Assembly: GCA_030998225.1 (NCBI GenBank) | Contig: JAPYXD010000466.1 | Location: 8,400,001 to 8,464,000 of the forward strand | Length of the DNA: 64,000 nucleotides | Direction: 5' to 3' | DNA from: Diplolepis rosae | Taxonomy: Eukaryota > Arthropoda > Insecta > Hymenoptera > Diplolepididae | Shown here: one piece after another, positions 11,090 to 22,783 of the stretch | How the letters are laid out: each line of letters begins with the position of its first letter | How positions within the stretch are numbered: position 1 is the first letter of the stretch | Notes under the pieces: model-generated | Seen by the model: only the letters and a program-made list of their open reading frames with translations | Told to the model about the DNA's origin: nothing | Databases searched by the model: none | Translations under genes and position numbers: made by a program

Positions 11090-11130
11090 GGCACTGAAGA
11101 GGGCCCCCATATGTGGCCGAAACGTTTGCC
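11090..11130 (+). ncRNA. Hammerhead-ribozyme-like motif (right terminal repeat)
   Basis: Read in order: GGCA (stem I strand), CTGAAGA matching the invariant CUGANGA, a stem II candidate (11101-11118, GGCC paired with GGCC around a CCCATATGT-type loop), GAAA at 11119-11122, then C-G-T forming a two-pair stem III without a loop. The cleavage triplet would be GTT, and TGCC (11127-11130) pairs with GGCA. All core positions fit; stem II needs one bulge or mismatch. Very short stem III means activity would probably need a dimer, as described for Penelope-type hammerheads. Not tested. Confidence 0.5.
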
Positions 11131-11285
11131 TTGCTTTCTTTTTGAGTATTTTTATATCAAATAGTGAAAATTTCAATCGAAGAAAATAAAAAGAATCTGA
11201 CCCTATGCCAAAATAATGAGAAATGAAAAAAATTCTATGAATTTTGGGTCAATATAATAGCAGACATGTTATCAAACATGTCACT

Positions 11286-14200
11286 TCAAAATTTAATGAT
11301 TGAACTTAGAAATTTTTTTGTGCCGAACTGTGGGGGCAAATACTGGAGGCCCCTGTGGGGGCTAGCTAGTGTTTTTAACAATGGGACGCCCTCATAAGGC
11401 CTCGAGAGTGACAATAGTTAAAAATGGTCAAGCGGGACAGTTGTTGTATCAAAGTCCGAAATAAAATCGATAATATATCCAACAATTCCAAAAATGTTGA
11501 GAGAGTCCAACTTATCATTGGATTCTATTAAAAAAAACTTAACTTGTAGTGACAAATAAAAAACACGTAACTCGCGGTGTTTTATATTGTATACAAAATA
11601 CGCAACTCATAAAATGCAACTTTTCAGTAAATTATTATACAAGTTTCGTTGATTTTTACGATTTAATCATAATATATTTGAAATAAATAATGTACAATAA
11701 TTTACAAAATTATCTAATCGAATTATAAACATTAATTAAGTATATAATTGACATAGGTTCTATGAAATCAACTCAAATTTTCTTGAAGTTGAAATGAAGG
11801 ATCGTATAGGCTTAATTAAAGTTAATAAATTGCTTCTATTGAAATTTAATTAGATAAAAATTAGTAAAATAATAATGTCCAATACATCTTTATAAATAGA
11901 CGTTTATTTTGAAAAAACTATTAGTAATGGCTAAATTTAAAATTAAAATACAACTGGAAATACCAGTGAATTTAAGAAAGGATTTCTAAACTAAGATAGC
12001 CATTATTTTCTAAGCCTATGTAAATTAGTAATGATATAAAAAAGTGCTGAAGTAAGTTGAAGTTATATAATGTTAAAAGATTATTAATACATTAATATAT
12101 TTTTTCAACCATGCTTAAAACTTTTTTGATAAATCTGATGGGTTTAAAAACTTTTGCTTAACGAAATTGTTAAAAAATTAAAATATTTGTAAATCAGCTT
12201 GACTATTGAATTGTTCAAGGAAATAAATTTAATTTTCATTTCTTATAAAGAAACTTTCTCAGTTTGGAAATTGTTAATATGAGTTTTTATGACAATTAAA
12301 GTTTTGTTACTTCGTTTTTGGCTCGGGCTTTGGTTTCAATGGTTTAATAGTAATTTATATTCCATAGTTTATGCATATTTGAGGATAAAAATAAATTTAC
12401 AGACTTGCAAGCCCTGATAATCGATGTTCCATACTTTCGAGGATATTCTTACTTTGACTTCGTCCGTGTCGTTACATTGAATAACTGATAATGCGATAGG
12501 CGTTCGTGGTCAAGTATATTCTGTTACGGCTTTTCATGTAATTGTATTTGTCAATTTAACTTCGACTGTACAATAATATTACGTGATTTTGCATACAAGC
12601 TTTTACGCACAACAAAAAGACAATGTATTTTTTCGTGCATTATCTGACATTGTTGTTTACTCATTAATTTTCAAATATACACCAAGAGGTAAAGAATACA
12701 TAGTTTCTGGAAAATGTTTGTTTAATTTATTCAGAATAAGTTTTAATTTTTAGCAGTTAACTTGAGATGACTAACAGTCACAAAAAACCACCTCCAGCCA
12801 TTTGCTGTTCAAAAATTGTAATAACTTTTAAACGCATAAAGTATATTTTTGGCTAAAACTTTGGGACATTATAAAGAACATATTTACAAAGGCTTATTGA
12901 CTTTAATTCGTTTTGAAAAATTAAGAAAATGAATCCCTGCTTTTACGAAAATTAGAATTCTTTTAATTTTTTAAAACCAATTAATGTCTGCAAACCTCCA
13001 ATGATACGTCCTTTGCCACGTCAACAAATTTTAGCAAAAAATATTCATTATTGTAGAACAAATTTTGTAGTTAACTAAGATTATTTCCTTGATCACGTGA
13101 CCTACTTATCCATGCCTTAAACTGACTTTAAAATTACTTGCTTGAGCACATTTGAAAATGGAATTAAATCCTTAGAAATTACACTGAAACTATTTTCAAG
13201 CAATAAAATTATTTGAAATCTCTAATAGCTACCTTGAAATCAGGCATAATAAAAATAAAACGTCTCCAGATTTTTGTAATCACTTAATTACAAAACTATA
13301 GTGATGAAGTTAAATATTGAGATAACAGTTAAAATATTAGAAACACATTGAGTCACTATTAATTTGAGTGCAATTGTTTTTAATCACATTGGAATAATTT
13401 GAAGTTTTAAATCATTTATACGTTCAGTTGGAACAGTGTATGAGACAAATCTTATAAATAAATTGGAAATAGAATTTCATAATCTTTGAGGAAATAAGAC
13501 CTGCTCTTCACAAGTGAATAAGAAATGTATTCAGGCAAGTTGTTTAATTATTCCACCTCTACTTAATGACACAAGTGGCTATGAATAAGGAAATATGTAA
13601 CAAGAATAACATCAATGTTTTTGACAATTAAATGTAAAGAAAATAAGACTGCGAAAAACAGAAACTGGTGCTCTAGAACTGAAATACTGAATAACTACAA
13701 CAAGGCTATGTTTTCTAACCGATAAAACCCTTATCAACTCCTACGACATACTTATCAAGATCCAGAACTCAGGTTTTTTTTCTAGCCTGTTTCTATTTTC
13801 ACGGAGTCGACTTTATATTTGTCAGTTTTAAAAATCATTTGGAAAATTAATTGTAAAACCATTATTAATATTCAAATTTAATAATTTCCAGTAATTCAAT
13901 TTATTTATGAATTTTAACTCTCTCAATTTGAATTAGTAGTTGCTTTTACTAATTTCTATCAGTGACTATTTAATTGGAAAAGTGCGGAATTTCTTGCTAA
14001 CTGCATCAATAAGCATTTCCACTGACAACTGGATTTTTCGTAATAATTCATCTTAATATTTCACTATTTCAATCAATAGTAATATATAAATGAGAAAATG
14101 AAAAAATAAAGAAAATTGAAGTTGCGTGTATGGAAATAAAAATATAATATTTTAAATACGTGAGAATGTAAATTTTAATGGTGTAATAAACTTATAGCTA

Positions 14201-14609
14201 CACATTTCATTAGCAATAATTAATAACCTAATTCGGTACAATTCGTGTCTATAACTTATCGTTAAGCAGCAGTGGGTCAACGATTTCTACCGGTCTTGAA
14301 TATATTGTACTGGTATTGGACCAGCGCTCATTCAATACTGGCAAATCGATACATACTGCCAGTACTGGTCCAGAGTAATTTGGTGTCATCATTCCGACGG
14401 TTGCCAATGTTGGTCCAAGATTTGACCAATTGGGTTTTTCTTTGTGGGTGATTGCATACCATATTCAGATTTAGAGAGTAATCCTTGATTAAATTACACG
14501 CTATTTATTTCAATCAGTTACTTTGAGTCACGTTCACTGATAATTAATTCGAAATCAACAATTTAAATAGCTCAAAATGAATAACATCCGACTAAATTGT
14601 AGAAATAAG
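11286..14609. other. Long AT-rich stretch without recognised genes
   Basis: No open frame of 60 codons is present over more than 3 kb. A short CTACTGG / CCAGTACTGG-rich patch at 14280-14420 (TTGGACCAG, TACTGGTCCAG words) is a possible small repeat. The rest is featureless; it is probably intronic or intergenic DNA upstream of CrebA exon A. Confidence 0.4.
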
Positions 14610-15260
14610 GGCATTCCTTGTTTTTGAAAAAAAATTCAAAAAATCAAAAATTACAACATTAATTTATGATAGTGCTAATAAATCTCTACTAATTATCTTT
14701 GTAATATTCTTCATAAAACCGGAATTAGAAATTCAAGTTTTTAACCATAATATTTTAATATTTTTTTTAACCATAACAATAGTTTCTGATAAAATGTCTA
14801 TTTTTCGTTTTAATTCTAAAAAATACGATTAAAATTCAATAATTCCATTTTTAATAAAAATATGAGAGATACGAAAAAAACGTTGAGATAAAGAATTATT
14901 TGCCTAAATGAGGTCTACAAATTTGCAGTAACACATTTTTTGACAAGATGTATATTTTATGTTTTGGTTTAAAAAAAAATTCACTATTGAAAATCAAAAA
15001 TTCCACTATTTAACCAAAATATGTGAGACACAAAATAAGCGTTAAAATAAAGAATCGTTTACTTAAAATAATCTACGAATTTTATTTCCCTGGTTGAAAA
15101 ATTTGGAAGAAAATAAATTTTTTTAATCGTGTAATTTATCAGAAACTTACAGAAATGTATACAGAAAATCCAGCGCGAAGCGCGAGTAGTTTAATGAGAA
15201 TTTGTTTCTTAAGATCGATAGAGCCTTAAGTAAATGGAATTTCATCCTTTCCCATTTAAA
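14610..15260 (+). mobile_element. Old Helentron-like (HINE) fragment, copy 6, both ends missing
   Basis: The stretch matches the middle of the HINE copies: the TGATAGTGCTAATAAATCTC segment, the repeated AAAATATGTGAGA(T/C)ACGAAA motifs, and CCAGCGCGAAGCGCGAGTAG near 15170. Then the TTAAGRYCGATRGAGCCTTAAG segment ends near 15250. Neither the ACATTCTCATC end nor the terminal hairpin is present. Confidence 0.65.
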
Positions 15261-16078
15261 ATAATTTTAGTCTACACATCGTATATCTCAATCTTTTTTA
15301 ATGAATAATAAATATATTAGAAAAAAGTATTTTTCTAGATAAAAACCATTCAGATGTTTATTTATGTTGAAAAATGCGTGTAGTAATCTTTTTACTCGCA
15401 AAGTACAAATATTAATTGTTTTGAGGTACAAACAGTATTTGTTTAAATATATTTCAAAAACGAAACGCACTATAGCACATTGTTTAATGAATTTCTTTCC
15501 AATATTTAACTTACAAAACATCTTTCTGAAAATTTGGGAAACATAAGAAAAGACAATAAAGCACATCTGTTAACTTCGTTTGAGTTGAAATCTTGAAAAA
15601 AATTGAAAGACATATCTACAATTGCAATTAACTGTAAAAAATCATACAAAATTTTCCTTCAAACGAAAGTGACAGACGTTCTTTATTCTCTTCTGATGTA
15701 TTTTCCAAATTTTCAGGAAGATATTTGGTGAAATAAAAAATTTATCTTACATGAACTTTTTGTACTATTACAGGAAACCTCATTTTTCCCCACTGTCGCG
15801 ACAGTCAAGGAACAATAAAACTCGGGAATGTAAGAACTCCCAGTTTTTTTTCTTGTTCAAGAAGCCCAATACCTCTTTCCAATCTTCTATTATTTGCTCA
15901 TAAAAACAAAGTGAAATAATTTTCTTCAAACACGTATATTTATCATTTATTTAAAATTATGCTTTATGGAAGTGAATATATAGATAATAAATAGTATTTT
16001 TAAATAATTAATTTACAAAATAATTGTAAAAAAAAAGTTTTTAATCCAAGGTGCAATTTTAATTTCGTTCTAATCATA
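15261..16078. other. AT-rich spacer with traces of the 16790/48785 repeat
   Basis: 15600-15770 resembles 49600-49720 (TTCTTTATTCTCTTCTGATG, TTATCTTACAT). Overlapping 60-92 codon open frames on both strands at 15288-15566 have no recognisable content. Confidence 0.35.
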
Positions 16079-16550
16079 CCCAGAAAACAGTTTTATTTAA
16101 ATCTAAGAAATCGTACTTTTAACTTAATTTTTTCAATCCGAGGTAAAAACATCTTTAGAACAAATATAAATTTATTTGATTTTAAGAAATCACGAGTTTA
16201 GCCCTTTTTAAATGAAAGAAATAATTTTTTTAACATAATTTATTTAATTTAAATAAATATTATTTTGATTCAAATACAGTATTGGCAAAAACTTAAGAAA
16301 TAATTTATTCAATTTTTTTACATTGAACGAAGAAAATTTTTTCTTTGAATTGAAGAAAATATTACTGTGAATCACATTATGCATGTACTGTGCGACTGCA
16401 AAGACATTCATTTCTTTAATTCAAAGAGAAAAAAAACAATCAAGAATTTTCTTTTAATCAAAGAAACTTTTCTTTGACCGTATAGCAATGCACAAGTTTG
16501 TTTGATTCAAAGAAATTTTTTTTTTAATCAAAGAAACTTTTTTCTGGGTG
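16079..16550. mobile_element. MITE with CCCAGAAAAC ends
   Basis: CCCAGAAAACAGTTTTATTT at 16079 is mirrored by AAACTTTTTTCTGGG ending about 16548. The interior repeats ATCAAAGAAA / TTTCTTTGA and TTTAATTTAAA motifs like the element at 7010. The left flank is TA; the right flank is not, so the duplication is decayed. Confidence 0.65.
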
Positions 16551-16789
16551 CTCTGCATCCACCTGGAATTTAATCCGATGATTTTTGAGTGTGTTACCTG
16601 TCGTGAAGCAAAGTGACTGGATGGAACTAGAGGACATTCACCTTTTTTCGTGTCTCCATTCAGACTGGTAGGAACAATTGAGCCCCCTCTCTAGTCTAGA
16701 GTCTAGACTTCTAAACCTGTGCCTATGTGTTTGAACCGGACTACGATACCAGTTTTCAAAAAATTTCACTATTTTACTTTAATTAGTTA

Positions 16790-17220
16790 AGGTTATGTGC
16801 CATGCACGTTACGTGACCAATTCAGTCACCAACTATTGAATTTTTTCTCCATCTATCAAAATGCAAATAAAAATAAATCGGTCAAAATTTAGGAAATGAT
16901 TGATAATATCATCTTTAAGGAATAAGGGAAAGCATAGTGCATTAAAATTTTTTTAAATTATTAATTTGATTAATAATACCAACTGAGTGTCTCGAGTTCT
17001 GCTGCACATCTAACACTGTCGGTAATATAATCTGCATATTTGCTAAAATCATTTATTTTTATACATTTTTTTTATATCATTATAAATATTCAAGACACAA
17101 CAGATCTGTCTTAGCAATTTTTGATTCATTTTCCAAAATTTCAAGACCATATTTTATTATCCGTGGAAATGTAGTTACAGAACTCTAATTGTCGATAACA
17201 CTTCAGTTTTATATTTAAAC
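16790..17220 (+). repeat. Dispersed repeat, first copy
   Basis: It shares about 400 bases with 48785-49195: TCACGTRACCAATTCAGTCAC, AAATAAATCGGT, GGGAAGCATAGTGCAT, AATACCAACTGA, TAACACTGTCGGTAATATA. The family also seems present, more diverged, at 15600-15770 and 49600-49720. No terminal structure or coding frame was found. Confidence 0.7.
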
Positions 17221-17979
17221 ACCTTTGTAAATAGATTTTCTTTGCAAAAAATATCTTTTCTCGTTTTCTTGTTTATTTTTGTCTTGTACAGAAAACCCTA
17301 TTTCAAATTCAATTTTTTAAATAATCTCATATATCTGATTGTTGATGCTGTAGGAGCGACAACAATACCCGGTGTTTTGCTCTGCTGAGTATTTGATAAA
17401 CAAAAAGTTCTTTTTAATGTGCTTTTTTCTATTATTACATACAATTTCTATAATTACATTTTAAAAATTGAAAATTATAATCTTTTTGTTACTAGCGTCT
17501 GGATTTGCAAATGCCATTATCCTTTTTGAATACCGTCAAAGCTGTTCATAATATAGTCAAAAACTTTCTCATATAAATTAATTTATACAAAATAACCAAT
17601 TTCCGATTATCTTTGAACTTATGGTGACTTCACCCTGATGCATTTTCCAGTCAATGGTCATAGTTCAATGAATGTCAACAATTCGAATTGAATAATAATT
17701 CGACTCAATTTTATCTTAAATGCAATTAAAAAGTATATTAACTGACAGAGGCAATTGACTGGAGAGGCGTTTTCATATGACGAATCGCATAAAGACGGTC
17801 TTTACAAAACCAATTTAGCACATTTCTGCGGCCGACACCAACCACAAACACTGTCGGAAAAGAAAATGTCAAGCTGGCGAAATAACTTAAAACTGCTTCG
17901 TTGTCAGTCCCCTCGCTCTGTTTTCATACCTAATGCAATAATCTTGATACTGCAATCTGCCTTGATTTTAATAACAATT
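17221..17979. other. AT-rich spacer
   Basis: An open frame at 17755-17991 lacks an ATG start and known motifs, although its composition is less AT-biased (SHKDGLYKTNLAHFCGRHQP). It is not supported as a gene. Confidence 0.3.
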
Positions 17980-19105
17980 GATGAAAATTGAAACTTAAGT
18001 AGAGATTCAACAATTAAAAACTTGCTTTTTCAAAATTCATTTCCTCAAAGACGCAATACAAATTTAAAATGAATACAATATGTATTTTTAATAACTTTTT
18101 TTGGAAAAATAATAATTTTGTGTGAACAATTTGGTTGAATTTCTACATGTTTGACTTCAGAATACAGAAAATGTTGTTTCCAAAATTTAGAAAATCCTAA
18201 AGAAGATAGAAACGGACATAGATAGATTAGTTTTGCTTTTGATAACCAAAATTTCTGATAAATTTTGCTGAAATTGAACTTTTCCTCACTTTCTAAACCA
18301 AAAGTTATCTATCTACATCCGTTTTTATTTTCTCTACCATTTCTAAAATTTTGAAAAGAAAATTTTCTGTATTCTGGAGGTAAGCATGTAGAAATTGGAC
18401 TAAATGTTCACACAAACTTACTATTTTTCCAAAAAAAAGTTTTTAAAAATACATATTATATGCATTTTAAATTTTTATTACGTCTTTGAGGAAATTAATT
18501 TTGGAAAGTCAAATTTTTAATTATTAAACCTCTACTTAAGTTTCAATTTTCATCAATTGTGAACAACTTGGTTCAGTTTCTACTTGTTTACGCTCGAAAT
18601 ACATAAAATTTTATTTTTAAAATTTGGAAAATGATAAAGGAAATAAAAGTGGACGTAGACAGACTACTTTTGGTTTTGATAATAAAAGTAATTTTTCCAG
18701 TGGCGTAGTTACCGGGGGTGTTGCAGGTGGCAATCACTGGGACCCTCTAACTCAGGGGCCCCCAAATTCCTAGGCCATATATAGATTGGTCCTTTCACTG
18801 AAATTTTCGATTTTTAATTTTGTTGTATTGATTTTATTGTATATTTTCAACTTTGAATGTAGATATATATTGATATATATTGAGATTTTTTTAGTTAGGC
18901 CCGCCCTAAAGAAATTTTCCACCTGGGCCCCGCAAGGTAAAGCTACGCCACTGAATTTTTCCGATATGTTTTATTAAAATTGAACTTTTTTTATTTTCCA
19001 ATCCAGAAGTAGTTTATCTACCTCCATTTTTATCTTTTCTACCATTTCCCAAATTTTGAAAACAAAATTTCATGTGTTCTGGACACAAACATGTAGAAAC
19101 CTAAA
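17980..19105. repeat. Two successive hairpin repeats, the second carrying a hAT-type MITE
   Basis: A unit of about 270 bases appears four times in alternating orientation: 17985-18240 (+), 18260-18560 (-), 18545-18697 (+), 18954-19105 (-). Landmarks are TTTCTACATGTTT, AATACAGAAAATGTT, GGTTTTGATAA and the inverse CATGTAGAAA. Each pair could fold on itself. The loop of the second pair is where the element 18698-18953 has inserted. Confidence 0.7.
18698..18953. mobile_element. hAT-type MITE with perfect 8-bp target duplication
   Basis: Ends CAGTGGCGTAGTTACC and the inverse of CAGTGGCGTAGCTTTACC bound 256 bases. AATTTTTC flanks both sides (18690-18697, 18954-18961). CAGTGGCGTA ends and an 8-bp duplication are hallmarks of hAT elements. 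The interior near each end is GC-rich (GGGGCCCCC-like), the middle AT-rich; nothing is encoded. Confidence 0.88.
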
Positions 19106-20029
19106 ATCGATGAAATTGGCTAATTTTCTAAGTAACGCATGCCCTTAATAATAATATTAATAAATAAACACTCGGCACGAAGGTTTGCATTGAAAAGCAT
19201 TGGTAAATTTCTATATCCAATTGTGAAGTGATTATTATTGAATTCTTTTTTATTTCTTTTTTGTCCTCAAATTTTTAATTCAATTTGTCGGAATAATTTA
19301 ATTCTTGAAATGAATCCGTTTCTATACCCGGCGGAGACAGCTTTTTGTGGATATTTTCGAATTCTACAAAGCAAACTTAGAATCAACATTTTTTAATCCC
19401 TTTTAAGCTACAATTTTTTTCTATTTTGAATTACGGTTGCTTGAATAATTAATGGGTGAAAAGCTTTTTAAAATACAGTATTAGTCATTTAACGTCATCA
19501 GGAATCATTTTCACTCATATATCGCTAATAAAATTTTTTTAAAGAATTCTTTTTCCACAATTGTATAGTTTTTGTATAGAAAAAATGCATACAAGTTGAG
19601 TGTTTAATGGCAAAGTTATTCAGTTTTATGTACAATCTTATTAAATTTTATAATTTTAAAACTTTCTTGTGTTTTTAAAGCAAACAATAAAAAACAATTT
19701 TCATTTGAGGTTATACTACACCTTTTCGAAAGTCATTGGAAAGGATTGAATATGAACTTTTTCAATTTCTGCTCACGAATTAAAAATGGTTTACATAAAT
19801 AGGACCCAAAGGTATTGGAAATTTTTAATACTTTTTAATGCAGTCTTTCTTACTGGGCAATAAGTACGTGAGAACCAGGACTGGGCAATCGCACCTAAAA
19901 ACTTGTTCTTAACCTCACGAAACAATTAGATCAAGAACATATGAACTGAAGTGAAATTTGTTTGAACCAAGGGATTTTGCCAAGCTGTCCTTTATGAGTC
20001 TTAATTTTATACAAATATAATGCTTCGCT
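19106..20029. other. AT-rich spacer, nothing recognised
   Basis: No splice-supported open frame, repeat end or RNA motif was seen. Confidence 0.4.
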
Positions 20030-20395
20030 TGGGAACTTTATCAAAGCTTCCGGCGGAAGTGCAGATAAATCCGTAAGCCGGATGCTGAGGAAGAAGAATA
20101 GTTGATAAGGAGGTAGAAGGGGGAAGAAGTAGAGGAGACGTTTTGTTTGGAGTTCCGCATTGCTGCAACGCCCTAGGGCCCCAGTCGTTTGCTTTGAGGT
20201 GGGACGTGGGACCAACAGGCTCACGATTCCGTCCAATCTTGAGACAGAAGGGCGAATGTCCGCTCTTATATCTTATACCAGCAACAGGGTACTGCCCGGC
20301 CTTCAACTTGACCGCTCAGAAATCCTTCCCCTTCGCTTGGCGATCATCTACGGAGCGTGTATAATTTTAGTCGAGGTCCTTGACCTCCTTATATC
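20030..20395. other. Isolated GC-richer island, function unknown
   Basis: About 360 bases of near 50 percent GC stand out from the surroundings. A purine tract (GGAGGTAGAAGGGGGAAGAA) is followed by GCCCTAGGGCCCC and GGTCCTTGACCTCC-like words. Overlapping open frames exist on both strands (20007-20306 on -, 20143-20420 on +), but none resembles a known protein and none shows splice sites joining it to CrebA. It could be an alternative CrebA promoter or 5' exon, 2.1 kb before coding exon A, or a foreign repeat; HINE copy 1 follows at 20535. Confidence 0.3.
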
Positions 20396-20534
20396 ATGCG
20401 ATTACTACTGTTTAACTTAGCTTTCAATCAAGTTTTATCACTATTAACAAACAAATATCTGCTACTTGAAACTATTATCCTGTGGCTATACCTTTTTTCA
20501 TCTTATTTAATTGATTATTTTGTAAATTGTTTTT

Positions 20535-21913
20535 TACATTCTCATCATGGATGAGAAGGTATTGGTTTTATGTGAAAAATGACTTTCGAAATTTTCATCA
20601 AATCTTTACATTTTGAGACACCCTGAGTCAGAAAAAATGGTTTTTACGAAAGTGTCTGTCTGTCTGTCTGTCTGTCTGTAGGTCGTGTGCGGCATAACTC
20701 TCGATAGAATTATCAGATTGAATTGAGCTTTCGTACACTTTATCGGAGCCGAAAAAGTAAGGACAAGTTCGTTAACCAGCCACATCCAATCAAAATTGAG
20801 GGGTTGAGCACTACTTTTGTGTTTTTGAAAATAATTTCTTGAAAAAATCAAAAATTTCAATACTGGTTTTAGATAGTGCTCATAAATCTCTACAAATTAT
20901 CCTGATAACATTTTTTGATTAAATCAAAATTAGAAATTTTACAGCATATTCAAATTCGAAAAAAGTCAATATCAAAATTCCATTTTCCAGTTAAATTATA
21001 CGAGATACGAAAAAACGTTATGATACAATATTATTGAATAAATAAAGACCTACAAATTTGAATTGTAACATTTTTTCATAAGATGCATATTTTTCTTTTT
21101 AATTAAAAAAAAAAACTATTGAAAATCCAAAATTCAATTTTTTAACAATAATATGTAAAATAAGAAAAAAACGTAAGACTATAAAGTTGTTAGTTTCAAA
21201 AAGATCTACAACTTTTGTCTCACACAGTTTCTAAAAAAACATATATTTTTCGTTTCAATTCCAAAAAATACGATTAAAATTCAAAAATTCCATTTTTTAG
21301 ACAAAATATGTGAGATACAAAAAAAACTTTGAGATGAAAAATTATTTGTCTAAATGAAGTCTACACATTCTTATTAAGAAATTTCTCGACAGGATGTATA
21401 TTTTATGTTTTGATTTTTAATATTGAAAAAATTCGATTTTTTTTATCAAAATATGTGAGATACGAAATAAGCGTTGTTCTGCAAAATCGTTTCCTTAAAT
21501 AAAGTCTACGATTGTTTGTCCTTTTTGAGAGATTTGGAAGAAAATAGATTATTTTAATCATGTAATTTATTAAAAAGTTACTGAAATGTATACAGAAAAT
21601 CGAGCGCGAAGCGTGAGTTTCATGATGAGAATGTGTTCCTTAAGGCCGATGGAGCCTTAAGTAAATTGAATTTCCTGTTTCACTTAAACTGAAAAAGAAA
21701 CTTAGTGAATTTGAGAAAATGACTAATTTACATCATCTTTAATATCATTAAATTGGTTTGAGCTTCAGTATTAAATTATAAGAAATAAACTTAAACTTAT
21801 GCGAAGAGCACAAGACCGAGCGCGACGATCGAATCGCGCGCCCTAGGCGCGCTCAAACTTGCGCGCGAAGCGAGCTGCGCGCAATGAGAATGTGCCCGCG
21901 AAGCGAGCAGATT
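20535..21913 (+). mobile_element. Helentron-like non-autonomous element (HINE), copy 1, full length
   Basis: It starts in a T-run with ACATTCTCATCATGGATGAG. Near its 3' end lies the inverse 11-mer (here ATGAGAATGT), then a hairpin related to GCCCGCGAAGCGGGC (one arm mutated), then AGATTTT. A GTCT microsatellite sits near 20657-20680. This is the layout known for Helentron-derived elements such as Drosophila DINE-1: subterminal inverted repeats, GTCY microsatellite, 3' stem-loop, insertion between T residues. No protein is encoded. Confidence 0.78.
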
Positions 21914-22464
21914 TTTTTTTTTTTTTTTACTTTTATTCATAGCGTTGCAAAGGACAATACATTTTTATTCGAGGTATTTTTGAACTGTGAATATTTTTCA
22001 ATTTACTTAATTTCATCTTAAATAAATCTAAATGCATTAGCATAAAAATCACTGGTTTTTTTCAATTTTCAATCATGGGTGATGTATTCATAAGTGCGTG
22101 CGTTATAAGTCGCATATCGCCATCACGAGAGATTAAAGTGTGGTTGTTTATACGTATCTGCCAAAATTTTCAATAAACATTCAAATTCAAAAGAATAAAG
22201 ATACACATGTTTACAGTGAAAAATAAAAAAACTTCTTGAATACTTTTTTGTTTGGAAATGTTTAAATAGTCTTGGAATCTTTTTACGCGGTTCTGAAATT
22301 TTATAAAAACATTTAATTTTGTTTCAAAAACACATTTTTGTAGAGTATTATCCAAATAAATACTCACGTTACGATTCAATCATCTACAAACAATTTTTGT
22401 TTAAAAAATAATTATCTTGTACCCATAAAAATGAAACTTTATTTGTAAAAAATGTTTGTTTCAG
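21914..22464. other. Intron upstream of CrebA exon A
   Basis: After the T-run ending HINE copy 1 the sequence is AT-rich and ends in a standard acceptor (TTTGTTTCAG). A - strand open frame at 22170-22379 has no supporting motif. Confidence 0.5.
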
Positions 22465-22783
22465 GCTCTGGGTCATGACATGTTGATGAATACGAGAGAA
22501 GATGAGTGGGGAATATTATCTTCAAGAGACAAAATGTCTATGAGTGTCGTCTTGAGAGATCGTTTGATGACAGATGCAGCTCTTGGTGGTCCAAAACCTA
22601 TCAAAACCGAGCACAGTTACAGTCTTCTTGCTTGCAGTCCACCACAAAGTCCAGACACTCCAGACGCTGACCCCCACACCCCCATTCCTACAATTTCTGC
22701 TGGCTCTACTACCGTTATTACCTGTTCTAGTGAAGTTCCAGTGCAGAATCATAAAAACATGGAATTTAGAAGTCGAATTGACG
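22465..22783 (+). CDS. CrebA: CrebA internal exon A (regulatory/activation region)
   Basis: The exon follows a TTTGTTTCAG acceptor and ends at a GTAAGG donor with one spare base (phase 1). It encodes about 106 residues from [20 protein letters not shown] through [18 protein letters not shown] to [15 protein letters not shown] followed by SPPQSP-type proline/serine repeats is characteristic of insect CrebA. No methionine suited to be the protein start was found here. An inverted-repeat element begins only about 80 bases beyond the donor. Confidence 0.9.

Larger units (their letters stand above)
9894..11285. mobile_element. Element with about 200-bp inverted terminal repeats carrying hammerhead-like motifs
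   Basis: The left terminal repeat starts AGTGACATGCTTGATAACAT and includes ACCCAAAATTCATAGAATTTT, TTTTGGCATAGGGTCAGATTC, and a conserved GGCACTGAAGAGGG motif (reverse strand). The right end mirrors all of these to CATGTCACT at 11285. The interior is non-coding. Relatives occur at 50745-52590, 52481-54255 and 55925-56115. The ribozyme core with a two-base-pair stem III resembles motifs reported in Penelope-like retroelements; the inverted arrangement and lack of a reverse transcriptase leave the class open. Confidence 0.65.

Noticed and set aside
17755..17991. 78-codon frame considered as the CrebA N-terminal exon
   Set aside because: It has no ATG start, no resemblance to the known CrebA N-terminus, and no donor in the required phase was recognised.
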